Translations under genes and position numbers: made by a program | Assembly: GCF_014297365.1 (NCBI RefSeq) | Contig: NZ_JACOQD010000005.1 | Coordinates: forward strand, 1 to 64,000 | Reading direction: 5' to 3' | Source: Winogradskyella echinorum | Lineage (GTDB): Bacteria > Bacteroidota > Bacteroidia > Flavobacteriales > Flavobacteriaceae | Length of the DNA stretch: 64,000 nucleotides | The notes under the pieces: model-generated | Seen by the model: only the letters and a program-made list of their open reading frames with translations | Told to the model about the DNA's origin: nothing | Database searches by the model: none | Shown here: piece after piece, positions 51,887 to 61,400 of the stretch | How positions within the stretch are numbered: the stretch's first letter is position 1 | Layout of the letters: every line of letters begins with the position of its first letter

Positions 51887-54800
51887 ATACCGCCAAACCC
51901 TATAACATCTGAATTATTTTTAATTTCAACTTTTGATGATAAATTATTGAACTCATTTTTATCTAATTCGATTTTTTTATAATTTGATTTTACTTTATTC
52001 GTAGATAATTTATTAGTATTGGTTTTATAATTAATTGTTACTTGATTCTTGTTTTTAAATTGTTTTTCTTGCCCTAAAAGCAAAGCATATATAGCATCAG
52101 TTGTAGCTTTAGTTGTTTTCCAACTATTAGTTCTTTTTTTGGCAAGTAGCCATTTCTTTAATTCATATATACTACTTGAGTCTGAAGTTAGATTTACAAA
52201 GGTTTCAATTAATAAAGCATGAGTTTCAATTTGAGACTCATTCCAGTAAAATCCATTTATGTTTTCTTTCCAGTACATCCCCAAATCATTATTTTTTACA
52301 GCAGAAGCTTTTAAGTTTTTTATGATTTTTTGAGCGATTTTCTTGTTTTTAAAAGAATAACAAACATTAGCATATAATGCTTTTTCATAAAGTTTTAATG
52401 TCACCCAATTTGTATCGTATAACTCAATGAATTTATTTATTTTATTTAATTGATTTTCTTCTAAAGTTATTTTTTCGATGTAAAAACTCCTCGCATATAA
52501 GTAATGAATAATTTCACTATTGTTTATAGAATCCTCTTCGTTTAGAACTTTTTCTATTTTATTAAAATAGATATTATCTAAATAATTAACAGCTTTTATT
52601 ATAAAACTATCTAAGTAATTGTTTTCTGCCCTAATTGCTCCAACTTTAATAAGGTGACCATAAGATGCAACGATATGTCTTGTAATAAATTGGTTGGGAT
52701 TTCCGTCGCTAAACCATGAGAATGCTCCATTATTGTGTTGCAGTTCATCTAATTTTGAAATGAGTTGAAGTTCTTGATCTTCTAATTTTTCTGAATTGAG
52801 TAATGATTTTAATGACTCTGATTTTGCTATATTTTTTTGTTTTTTTTCTTCTAATAGTTCTAATAAATCATTTTTAAGCTTTGGGTTGTTTTCTAAAAGA
52901 TACTTGCCCAAAGTGTTAGCGTAGAATTTTGAAAACGTTTGTTCTGCGCAGTCAAATGGATAATCAATAAGATATGGTAACGATTGAACTGCTGACCAAA
53001 TAGGATTTGTGGTGTACTCTATTACTAATTTTTGGTTTTGTAATGTTTTTGAAGTATTTGATGCCAGTTTTTCTATGTTAAATTCCTTTTTAGTATTTGC
53101 ATTAACAGCAATGGGTAGAGTTTCTGTAACCAATATTTTCTTTTTTAGAACTTCTAAAATCCCTTCTTCACCATCAGAAAAAGTGTCAGCCGAAGCAATA
53201 ATTTTATATCTAATTCTGTCGACATTTTCAGGAATATCAATAAGCCAATCTACAATTTTTGTTTCATTGCTATTAATTATAAATGTTCTCTTTGAGTTAA
53301 GCTGTAATTCTGTATTTGTGTCCGCATCAAATAGTTGTAGATATGCGTAACCAGAAACAGTTTTATTGGCTTGAGAAGTTACTTTTGATACCAATTTAAT
53401 TTTATCTCCTTCTCTTAAAAATCTTGGAAAATTGGGTGTAACAATTAAGTCTTTTGTTGTAGTTATTGCTAGGTTTAAGTAACCAAATTCACTATTCTTA
53501 GTGTGGGCTAATAGTTGAAGCTTCCATGTTGTTAGCGCTTCTGGTGCGTTAAAACTAAATTCAAATTCATTATTAGAATCTGTTGTGATATTTGGTAAAA
53601 AGAAAGCAGTCTCTTTAAGATCTTTACGTGTTTCAATGGCTTCAATAGCTTTTCCAGATAAAACAACAACAGTTGGTCCATCTTTTAAATCTTTAAGTTC
53701 GCTTCCATATTTTGAGGTTACAAGTACAACTCCATTTGCACCACGACTACCATATATAGCTGTAGCAGTAGCATCTTTTAAGACTGTAATTCCTGCTATG
53801 TCATTTGGGTTTAACTGTGCGTATGTTTTTTCATCAACAGGAATACCATCAATTACAAATAGTGTTTTTTTATTGTGTTGTGCGCTGGCAATACCTCTAA
53901 TTATTATGTTCTTAGATTCAATATTCTCACTTTTTATAACTGTAACACCAGCAGCTTGACCAATTATTGCATCTAAAAAACTATTATTTGGAATAAAATA
54001 AGTTGATGAGGTTTTTACTGCAATACCCGAAAACGCTTTTTTCGTTGAGGTACCATAACCTACAACAACCACTTCATCTAAGTTACTATCGTCCTCTAGC
54101 GCAACATAAATAGATGAGTTACCATTATATGTAACCTCTGAAGATTCCATACCTACATAGCTAAAAACCAAAGTTTCCCCTTCATTAACATTTAAAGAAT
54201 AATAACCATCAAAGTCAGTTTGTGCGCCTCTAGTTGTACCTTTTACAATCACTGATACACCAGGAAGTGGTAAGCCATCACTAGCAGTAATAACTGTGCC
54301 ATTGACATTGCCTTTAGGTAATTTTTTTAAGTTTTGTTGAACTTTAAGTCGTTCTATATAACGTTTGTTAGTGTATTCAAAGTTTTTAAAATCTAAACCA
54401 AATGAATTGAGTTGAATATATCTGCTCTTAATTGCTGTATATTGATAAAAAACATGATTAGTACTCTTAAAGCGCATGTTAGATATTAGAACTTCTGGTC
54501 TAGAATTATAATAATTGTCGTAAGTTTCAAAATATAAATCCCAATCCTTGCTATATGTATAAGAATCTATGTCTTCATTATCAAAGAATGTGTCTAGAGA
54601 ACTATCGTACATAGATGCTAAAACTTCAACATCTGTATTTTTATGGTCTATTTTGAATTTCCAGGTTTCTGTTTCGTTTGGTGTAAGTCGATTTCTAAAA
54701 GATAGTGTTTCAATATTAAACTGGTTATTATTAATTGAAATTGAATTTTCAAACGTTTCGTGGTAGATTTTTCCGTATCTATTTGTTCTAATCATAATTT

Positions 54801-57800
54801 GAATAGTACCAGATAAAATTCCTTTTTTTGGAATTTTAATAAATGGTTGCTCATCTATATTTATAACCTTATTATAAATCTCTTTTTTTCTATGATAGGC
54901 TCTTATAGTTACAAAAGTATTTTTGTAAACGGAATTTAATTTAAAGTTTATAAAATCTTTGGAATAGAATTTATCTAAAGTATATGTAAATAATTTTTCT
55001 TTATCGTATTGATCTTTATCTGTGTTTTTAAAATTAAAATGATTGCTTATTTCTTTTGTTTCATTTGTACCAACAACTCGAGCTTCTCCTTTTATTATAT
55101 AACGCCCAGATTCCCAGTTTAAAGTATTAACTTTTAGCTCTTCTTTTATATTTACATTGAATTTGTTTGTGTAAACTAATTCATCCTCGTCAGACTTATA
55201 ATCATCATTATTATACTTTAAATAAGAAAAATAAAAGTTAAATGTATCTTTTGGTATCATCTGATATTCTGGTATATTCCAAGATCGACTAAACAAAGCA
55301 CGTCTATTTTTTGTTTTATAAATTGTAAATTCTCCTTCACAAGGTGTATAACCATCATTGAGGTTAAGAGCATTTAATGTAAATGTAGTTTCTTTTTGTG
55401 GCCCTCGATGGGCATCATTGTTAATTCTTAAATTGAGATTGTAATTACCAATATTTACTTCTTTGTTTTTGGTTTGGGTTTCTCCATTTATATCTGTAAC
55501 AGAAACATTTATACTATAATTATGATAAAAATTGTGCTGTTTATTTAGGTCTTTTTTGCTGTAGTTTGTTGGAAATGTTATAATGAAATTTCCAGTTTCA
55601 TCAGTTAATGTTTCCCCTGTAATATTTATTTTGTCATTTCCATAACCATAACGTTCTATCACATATTTAACTTTGGCATTTATAATTTTGGTTTTAAAAA
55701 ATGATTTAGCTTCACCGCTGATAGATACTGAATCTCCAAGCTTATAATTTTTAGTTACAGGATTAAAAAGAACTTCAAAACGAGGTCTTTTATATTCTTC
55801 TACATAGAAGGTTTTTTCTGTATATTCAAAATCGTCATAGTTATCCCAAACTGGGTGATCCTCTTCTTCGTAATCATAATCTTCATCTACTTCAATATAA
55901 AATTCACCTGTCACAACATCTTTAGGTAAGGTATAACTCCCGTAGGCTGTACCAAAGTCGTTAACCTTTAATCTATATTCTTTTAAGTCATTTCCGTTAG
56001 CATCAGATAACACAACAGAGCAATATACATTAGTTAAAGCACTACTTTTTCCTTGTTTATTTTGGTATAAATAAACTTTAAAATTTACAGTTTGTCCTGG
56101 TCTATAGATCTGTCTATCTAAAATAACGTGAGAATAGATGTTCCAATCACTTTCGGGTACATTGCCATAAAGGCGAAGAGAATTAGTTATTAAAGTATCG
56201 TTCTTATAAGTTACTGTAGTAGTTAAGTTATATTGATTAGATTCATTCTGTAATTCGTAGGCAAAGCCATTAGTATTAGTTTTCTTTTTTATATGATATT
56301 TTAAATCTTTAGAGACAATATTAATTTTTGCTCCTTTAATTGGTTGACCTGTTTCTCTGTTTGTTACCTGAAACTCATGACTTGTTGGACCATCTTTATA
56401 ATTGATAAAAAGGTTAGTTCTTGTTGTAGAATGGTAAGCAAAATTTTTCTTAGAAGTAATTTCTTTTGAGTTAGAAAGGACGATAATATAGTTGCCATTT
56501 TCTAACTTAGGAATTAATATTTCTGCGGTATGTTTTTTATAATCCTTCTTATCTATTAATTGGTAAGCTTGCGTTTTATGAGGCTTTATGTTTTTTATAT
56601 ATGAGAAAACGACAGAATCATTTTCATGAAAACCTTTTTTTATTTTTGAATGTGGTATTTTATAAGCTTTTAAATAAATTGAATCAGTATTGGTGTATTC
56701 CACTAAGGCTAGTGCAGGTTTGTTTGTTGTGGATACGGATTCAATTTGGAATTTTAAAAATTTACTATCTAAACTATTGTTCAATGCTACACACTTGGAT
56801 GCACCTAAAGAATTAGGGTATTCTTTAATAGCTTTCTTACAAGTATTATATGCTAGTATTCTATACGGAATTGTATCATTTTTGTTAAAATAATTATTAG
56901 AAGTTTCGTACATATAATTAGCAGAATGGTAATACAATATACTTACATCTTCTATAGTCTTAAAGGCGTTGATTTGAGATTGAATAGCAGTTGATAACAT
57001 ATCTGAACTATCAATTTTTGTCATTGTTTTTAATGGATTTAGAAAGTAAATTCTGTTTTTATATGTGTCGAATAATGCTTGGAAATTTTCTTCTTTCAAA
57101 TGAAATCTTTCTAAATCTTGATACAATTGTAAAGCGTTTAAATCTGAGGGAATGTCACTTTTTGGCAAATCCACTTTTATAAATTCTCGTGTATTTGCGC
57201 TAAAACTTGAAGCTTCTGAAGTATAATGCCTTAGATTTTGAGGCATCCAGTTTTTATTATAAAAGTTAATAGCATCATTAACAAACAAATCGTAAAGTGT
57301 AGGTCTATACTTTAAACTATTGGCTTCTCCTTCTATAATAGAAAAATAATCCTCAATATTAATTGTTTTTAACTCAGCAGTTTGTTTTAATGAGTTTTTA
57401 AAATGTAGTTCAATCTGATTGATATAGAATTCGCGATTCCAAGTGTGTATGTTATCAGTGTCAATACCCAGTTTTGGGTGTTGGTCAATTCTATATTTGT
57501 TTTTCTCATAAGAGCTTATAAGAAATTTTGCATATAGGTTTTCTAAAAAAGCTTGTGAAGGAAATGTGGTTTTTTCTATGATTTTTTCAAAGCGCTCTAT
57601 AAGCTGGTTTTGGCTATCTTTTTTAACAAGCAAATCAAATTTAGTTTTATAAATAAAGCTTTTTACAATGTTAGGATGATTGTTAACTTTTAAGCTTTTT
57701 TTATAAATTTTGTCTGTAAGCTTTATTGCTTTTTCTAAATCTCCTTCTAATTCTTTAGCTTCAACTTGTTTCCAAAGTTTGTCAAAATTTTGAGCATTAA

Positions 57801-57852
57801 TAGAACATATTACTAAGAAGAATACAATAAATAAGAGTTGAATTTTTTTCAT
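51418..57852 (-). CDS. Alpha-2-macroglobulin-family protein with embedded SusC-type regulatory and TonB-plug module
   Basis: This 2144-residue exported protein has a Sec signal peptide (MKKIQLLFIVFFLVICSINA). An N-terminal helical region (to about 330) is followed by macroglobulin MG domains with YGNVPESDWNIYSHVILDR then RQIYRPGQTVNFKVYLY, an A2M core (RKDLKETAFFLPNI, APEALTTWKLQLLAHT) and a thioester-domain motif CAEQ (Cys codon at 52948-52950, residue 1635). Between the MG and A2M core, residues about 1175-1390 form a foreign-looking module: GNVNGTVITASDGLPLPGVSV, DEVVVVGYGTSTKKAFSG, FVIDGIPVD and ATAIYGSRGANGVVLVTSK. I choose ATG 57852 over an upstream non-ATG start. No barrel follows the plug, so it cannot itself be a receptor channel. 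It follows a paralogue, separated by a terminator. Confidence 0.88.
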   Translation of the reverse strand: MKKIQLLFIVFFLVICSINAQNFDKLWKQVEAKELEGDLEKAIKLTDKIYKKSLKVNNHPNIVKSFIYKTKFDLLVKKDSQNQLIERFEKIIEKTTFPSQAFLENLYAKFLISSYEKNKYRIDQHPKLGIDTDNIHTWNREFYINQIELHFKNSLKQTAELKTINIEDYFSIIEGEANSLKYRPTLYDLFVNDAINFYNKNWMPQNLRHYTSEASSFSANTREFIKVDLPKSDIPSDLNALQLYQDLERFHLKEENFQALFDTYKNRIYFLNPLKTMTKIDSSDMLSTAIQSQINAFKTIEDVSILYYHSANYMYETSNNYFNKNDTIPYRILAYNTCKKAIKEYPNSLGASKCVALNNSLDSKFLKFQIESVSTTNKPALALVEYTNTDSIYLKAYKIPHSKIKKGFHENDSVVFSYIKNIKPHKTQAYQLIDKKDYKKHTAEILIPKLENGNYIIVLSNSKEITSKKNFAYHSTTRTNLFINYKDGPTSHEFQVTNRETGQPIKGAKINIVSKDLKYHIKKKTNTNGFAYELQNESNQYNLTTTVTYKNDTLITNSLRLYGNVPESDWNIYSHVILDRQIYRPGQTVNFKVYLYQNKQGKSSALTNVYCSVVLSDANGNDLKEYRLKVNDFGTAYGSYTLPKDVVTGEFYIEVDEDYDYEEEDHPVWDNYDDFEYTEKTFYVEEYKRPRFEVLFNPVTKNYKLGDSVSISGEAKSFFKTKIINAKVKYVIERYGYGNDKINITGETLTDETGNFIITFPTNYSKKDLNKQHNFYHNYSINVSVTDINGETQTKNKEVNIGNYNLNLRINNDAHRGPQKETTFTLNALNLNDGYTPCEGEFTIYKTKNRRALFSRSWNIPEYQMIPKDTFNFYFSYLKYNNDDYKSDEDELVYTNKFNVNIKEELKVNTLNWESGRYIIKGEARVVGTNETKEISNHFNFKNTDKDQYDKEKLFTYTLDKFYSKDFINFKLNSVYKNTFVTIRAYHRKKEIYNKVINIDEQPFIKIPKKGILSGTIQIMIRTNRYGKIYHETFENSISINNNQFNIETLSFRNRLTPNETETWKFKIDHKNTDVEVLASMYDSSLDTFFDNEDIDSYTYSKDWDLYFETYDNYYNSRPEVLISNMRFKSTNHVFYQYTAIKSRYIQLNSFGLDFKNFEYTNKRYIERLKVQQNLKKLPKGNVNGTVITASDGLPLPGVSVIVKGTTRGAQTDFDGYYSLNVNEGETLVFSYVGMESSEVTYNGNSSIYVALEDDSNLDEVVVVGYGTSTKKAFSGIAVKTSSTYFIPNNSFLDAIIGQAAGVTVIKSENIESKNIIIRGIASAQHNKKTLFVIDGIPVDEKTYAQLNPNDIAGITVLKDATATAIYGSRGANGVVLVTSKYGSELKDLKDGPTVVVLSGKAIEAIETRKDLKETAFFLPNITTDSNNEFEFSFNAPEALTTWKLQLLAHTKNSEFGYLNLAITTTKDLIVTPNFPRFLREGDKIKLVSKVTSQANKTVSGYAYLQLFDADTNTELQLNSKRTFIINSNETKIVDWLIDIPENVDRIRYKIIASADTFSDGEEGILEVLKKKILVTETLPIAVNANTKKEFNIEKLASNTSKTLQNQKLVIEYTTNPIWSAVQSLPYLIDYPFDCAEQTFSKFYANTLGKYLLENNPKLKNDLLELLEEKKQKNIAKSESLKSLLNSEKLEDQELQLISKLDELQHNNGAFSWFSDGNPNQFITRHIVASYGHLIKVGAIRAENNYLDSFIIKAVNYLDNIYFNKIEKVLNEEDSINNSEIIHYLYARSFYIEKITLEENQLNKINKFIELYDTNWVTLKLYEKALYANVCYSFKNKKIAQKIIKNLKASAVKNNDLGMYWKENINGFYWNESQIETHALLIETFVNLTSDSSSIYELKKWLLAKKRTNSWKTTKATTDAIYALLLGQEKQFKNKNQVTINYKTNTNKLSTNKVKSNYKKIELDKNEFNNLSSKVEIKNNSDVIGFGGIYWQYFEDLDKITLAETPLKLSKKLFLKTNTDKGEEISEITSDTKLNVGDLVRVRIELRTDRNMEFVHIKDMRAAGFEPINVLSSYKWQDGLGYYESTKDAATNFFIDYLPKGVYVFEYDIRVNNAGDMSNGISTIQSMYAPEFSSHSEGIRVRVD
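53690..54330 (-). other. Carboxypeptidase-regulatory-like plus TonB-plug module inside the macroglobulin gene
   Basis: In order on the - strand: a CarboxypepD_reg-like beta-sandwich (GTVITASDGLPLPGVSVIVK to NGNSSIYVALEDD), a SusC-type box DEVVVVGYGTSTKK, and a plug domain (NSFLDAIIGQAAGVTVI, IIIRGIASA, LFVIDGIPVD, DIAGITVLKDATATAIYGSR, ANGVVLVTSK). It replaces the stretch of low complexity found at the same place in the neighbouring paralogue (about 60400-60540). Boundaries are estimated to within 30 bases. Confidence 0.85.
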
Positions 57853-57875
57853 GTTGGTTAGTTTAATAACGTAAA

Positions 57876-57920
57876 AGGACAACTAATTGTGTAATTCTAC
57901 TACACATAATTAGTCATCCT
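57876..57920 (-). terminator. Hairpin between the two macroglobulin genes
   Basis: On the - strand AGGATGACTAATTATGTGTA pairs imperfectly with TACACAATTAGTTGTCCT, followed by TTTTA. It probably attenuates or ends transcription from the upstream macroglobulin gene before the next one starts. Confidence 0.6.
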
Positions 57921-57951
57921 AGTCTTTTTATAAGTAAACTATACTTTTTAA

Positions 57952-58420
57952 TTAGTCAACCCTAACTCTAAGACCTTCACTATGGCTACTAAACTCTGGT
58001 GCGTACATAGATTGTATTGTGCTAATGCCATTACTCATATCACCAGCGTTGTTTACTCTTACATCATATTCAAACACATAAACACCTTTTGGTAAATAGT
58101 CTATAAAGAAATTGGTTGCAGCATCTTTAGTACTTTCATAATAACCTAAATCATCTTGCCATTTGTAACTAGATAATACATTTATTGGTTCAAAACCTGC
58201 AGCACGCATATCTTTAAGATGTACAAATTCCATGTTTCTATCTGTTCTTAATTCTATTCTCACTCTTACTAAGTCACCAACATTTAGTTTAGTATCCGAA
58301 GTAATTTCTGAAATCTCTTCACCTTTATCTGTATTTGTTTTTAAGAAGAGTTTTTTGCCCAATTTTAATGGAGTCTCTGCTGAAGTGATTTTATCTAAAT
58401 CTTCAAAGTATTGCCAGTAC
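57952..58420 (-). repeat. 3' end shared with the upstream macroglobulin paralogue, copy B
   Basis: This is the counterpart of 51418-51886; see that entry for counts. The encoded C-terminal domain (core GDLVRVRIELRTDRNMEFVH) is nearly identical in both proteins. Confidence 0.85.
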
Positions 58421-61400
58421 ATAGCTCCCCAAGCTATACCATCTCCTTTTTTAGTTATAGTAACATCGGCTTGTTCTTTTTTAATTTCAGATCCTGTCCA
58501 AGAAGTTTTGTAATAGCCAGTTCCAGCTTCTACTTTTATATCATCTAGTTTTTCAGGTGAAACAGTCTCGTTTCCAACTTTTACATCAATCATGTCTGTA
58601 ACACTTAGCCAATCGCTACCTTGTAATAATAGAGCATAAACCGCTTCAGTGGTAGCTTTTGTGGTTTTCCATCGGTTGGTTTGCTTATTTTTTAGTAACC
58701 AAATTTTTAGATTGTCAATGTCATTGAGATTCTTTGCGTCGCTCTGAATGACAGTTCCTACTTCCGAAAATGCTTCAATTAATAAAGCTTGTGTTTCTAT
58801 AGGTGCTTGGTACCAATACCATGAGTTGGTGTTGGCTTTCCAGTACATTCCTAATTCATCTGAAGAAATGCTATTCTCTTTTAGTGACTTTAAGATTTTT
58901 CCAGCAGTTTGATCGTCATCCATTCTGTGCATACTCAAAGCCATTAATCCTTTGGCATAAAGTGAACGTTTTAGCCAATACTTTTGAATCTGACTTTGGT
59001 AATAATCCATAATTTTTTGAACTTCATTCGAAGGCTTGTTTTCTGTATAAAAACTACGCACATACAAATAATGCAATTGCATATAAGACAAATGGTCTTT
59101 ACTTAAATCTACATCTTTATTGTACTTTTTTAAGTCTTTATATTCTTGAACGAATTCACGATCTAAATAACCTAAAGCGCTATGAACCATAGCATTTTGG
59201 TCACTGAGGGAAGTCGAAGTGACATTAAGTTGTTTAAGGTGACCAAATCCTGCAATAATATGTTGTGTGATGTAACGATTTGCATAACCTCCATTAAACC
59301 AAGGCCAAGCACCAGAAGGTAATTGGTTTTGTTTTAGTTTACGTTTTGCTGACTGTAACTCGTTATACATTTTATTTAAATCGAATAATAATCCAATGCG
59401 TTTTTTCTGTTCTGTTTCAGATTGTGCGTCACGTAACCAAGGCGTTTCTTGAATTAATAACGATTTTAACTCTTGGTTTTTCTCTAAGTTGCTCAATAAA
59501 GCATCAGTCGATTTCCATTGATTAAAAACCGCTTCAATTTTTGGGTTCGATTTTACTATGTGTTGCGCTAATGCATTAGAATAGTAACGTGCAAAGGTTT
59601 GCTCATTACAATCGTAAGGATATTCCATTAAGTACGGCAACGCCTGAACTGCATACCAAGCCGGATTTGACGTCATTTCTAAAGTCAACTTGTGGTGTTT
59701 TAGTGTGGTCGAAGTCTGATTTTTCAACTTATCTAAAGTAAACGTCTTTGTTTCGTTAGAACGAATCCACATTGGCATCGTTTCCGTAACTAGCATCCTA
59801 TTAGATAACACAGGTAATGCGTTTTGTTCTCCATCGCTAAAATCTCCTGCTTTTGCTATGATTTTATATTGAACCGCTTGAATACCTTCAGGGATTTCTA
59901 AATACCATGAAACTTCCGTATTACCTTTTGCTGAAACAGTGAAATTCCCTTCTAAATCACCATTAAAGTAGTACTTGTTCAATTGCTTTGTTATATCTTT
60001 TCCTGTGAAAGCATCTATTAATACTAATTGAGCAGCACCAGATAATTCGTTCTCTGTGAGATTTGAAATCTTAGTGCTGATTCTAATTTCATCTCCTTCG
60101 CGTAAAAATCGAGGTGCATTTGGTATTACCATCAACTCTTTTTGAGTCACAGTTTCTAATTGCGTTACTGCACTTTCTAAAGTTTTAGTGTGTGCTAATA
60201 ATTGCAGTTTCCACTTAGTTAAAGCTTCTGGAGCTGTAAAGTTGAAACTAACATTGCCTTCTGCATCTGTTTGCAATTGTGGAAAAAAGAAGGCTGTTTC
60301 GTTTAGGTTTTTTCGGATTAGAACTTCTTCTTTCGCTGGAATATCATATTGAAACATATTTGATGTGCCAGTTTCTACTTTTTTATTCGGTTCAATTTTA
60401 GCCTTATCAGATAAGTTTAAAAGACCATTTGCGTCACCTTCCAAAGATCCTCCAGCAGGAGCTTCTTCTTCTAATTCCATAGAGTCTTCAACCATCATAG
60501 CAGCTTCAGGCGCACTGTTATTATACATTGCTGTTTTTCTAAATCTTCTTTGCATATAGTTATTCCCAAAATAAAACCCAAACCAATTCAATTGGTCATA
60601 ACCTTGATGCGGATAACCTATAGGTGTATTAAAGTGATTAAATAATCTAAAACTAGTATTCCCAAAACTCTGTCTAGCATTTTTATTCACTCTAGCGTAA
60701 TAGATAGGATTGTTAATTGGACTGAAATACCAGTTATGTCCTCTAAATTCATCTAAAGACGCATCGTACATGCTAGCTAAAAGTTCAGCAGAGACTTTAT
60801 CTCCTTTAGGACCTTTAATTTTAAAACTCCAAGTTTCGTCTTGTCCTGGTTGTAACTTATCTCTAAAGGTTTTGGTCTCTATCTCTAAATCGGTTTTAGG
60901 ATAAGGGACATTTACTCTAAAACTTCTCGAGGTATAATCGTTGAAGGCAGCAAAACTACAATGCACTTCAAAGCCTCCTAAATCGCCTTTTAATACAGGA
61001 ATAACAATGGTTTGCTTAGAATCGTTAAGTGTTACTAACTGTGTTAAGATGATTTTGTGGTCTTTTTCTACTTCAACAGTTAAAGTTATATTTTTTGCAG
61101 CAGAACCAAGTGTTAACTTAGCAATGTCTCCTGTTTTATAACTGGCCTTGTCTAAAGAAGCTTCAAATAATTGGTGATCTGCAACGGTTTTATCTTTTTC
61201 ACTAAATAAGGAAGTGAATTTTTCGTCTTTAACCTTTTGCCCAAACTTATCTTGGCTTTCTGCGACGATGATATATTTACCAGAATTCCATTTTTTTAAC
61301 TTTTTTAAAGTGATGGTTTTCTCTTTTTCTGTATCAAAATTAGTACTAAAGACTTCATCTCCTTTTTCCCAATTGGCAAGTAAACCTTCGTTATTATATG

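Noticed and set aside
53585..53959. 124-codon + strand frame opposite the plug module
   Set aside because: It mirrors the plug-coding frame and has no family signature.
51418..57852. Plug-containing macroglobulin gene as a chimeric pseudogene
   Set aside because: The frame is open across more than 6 kb, all core motifs on both sides of the module are intact and the junctions fall between domains.
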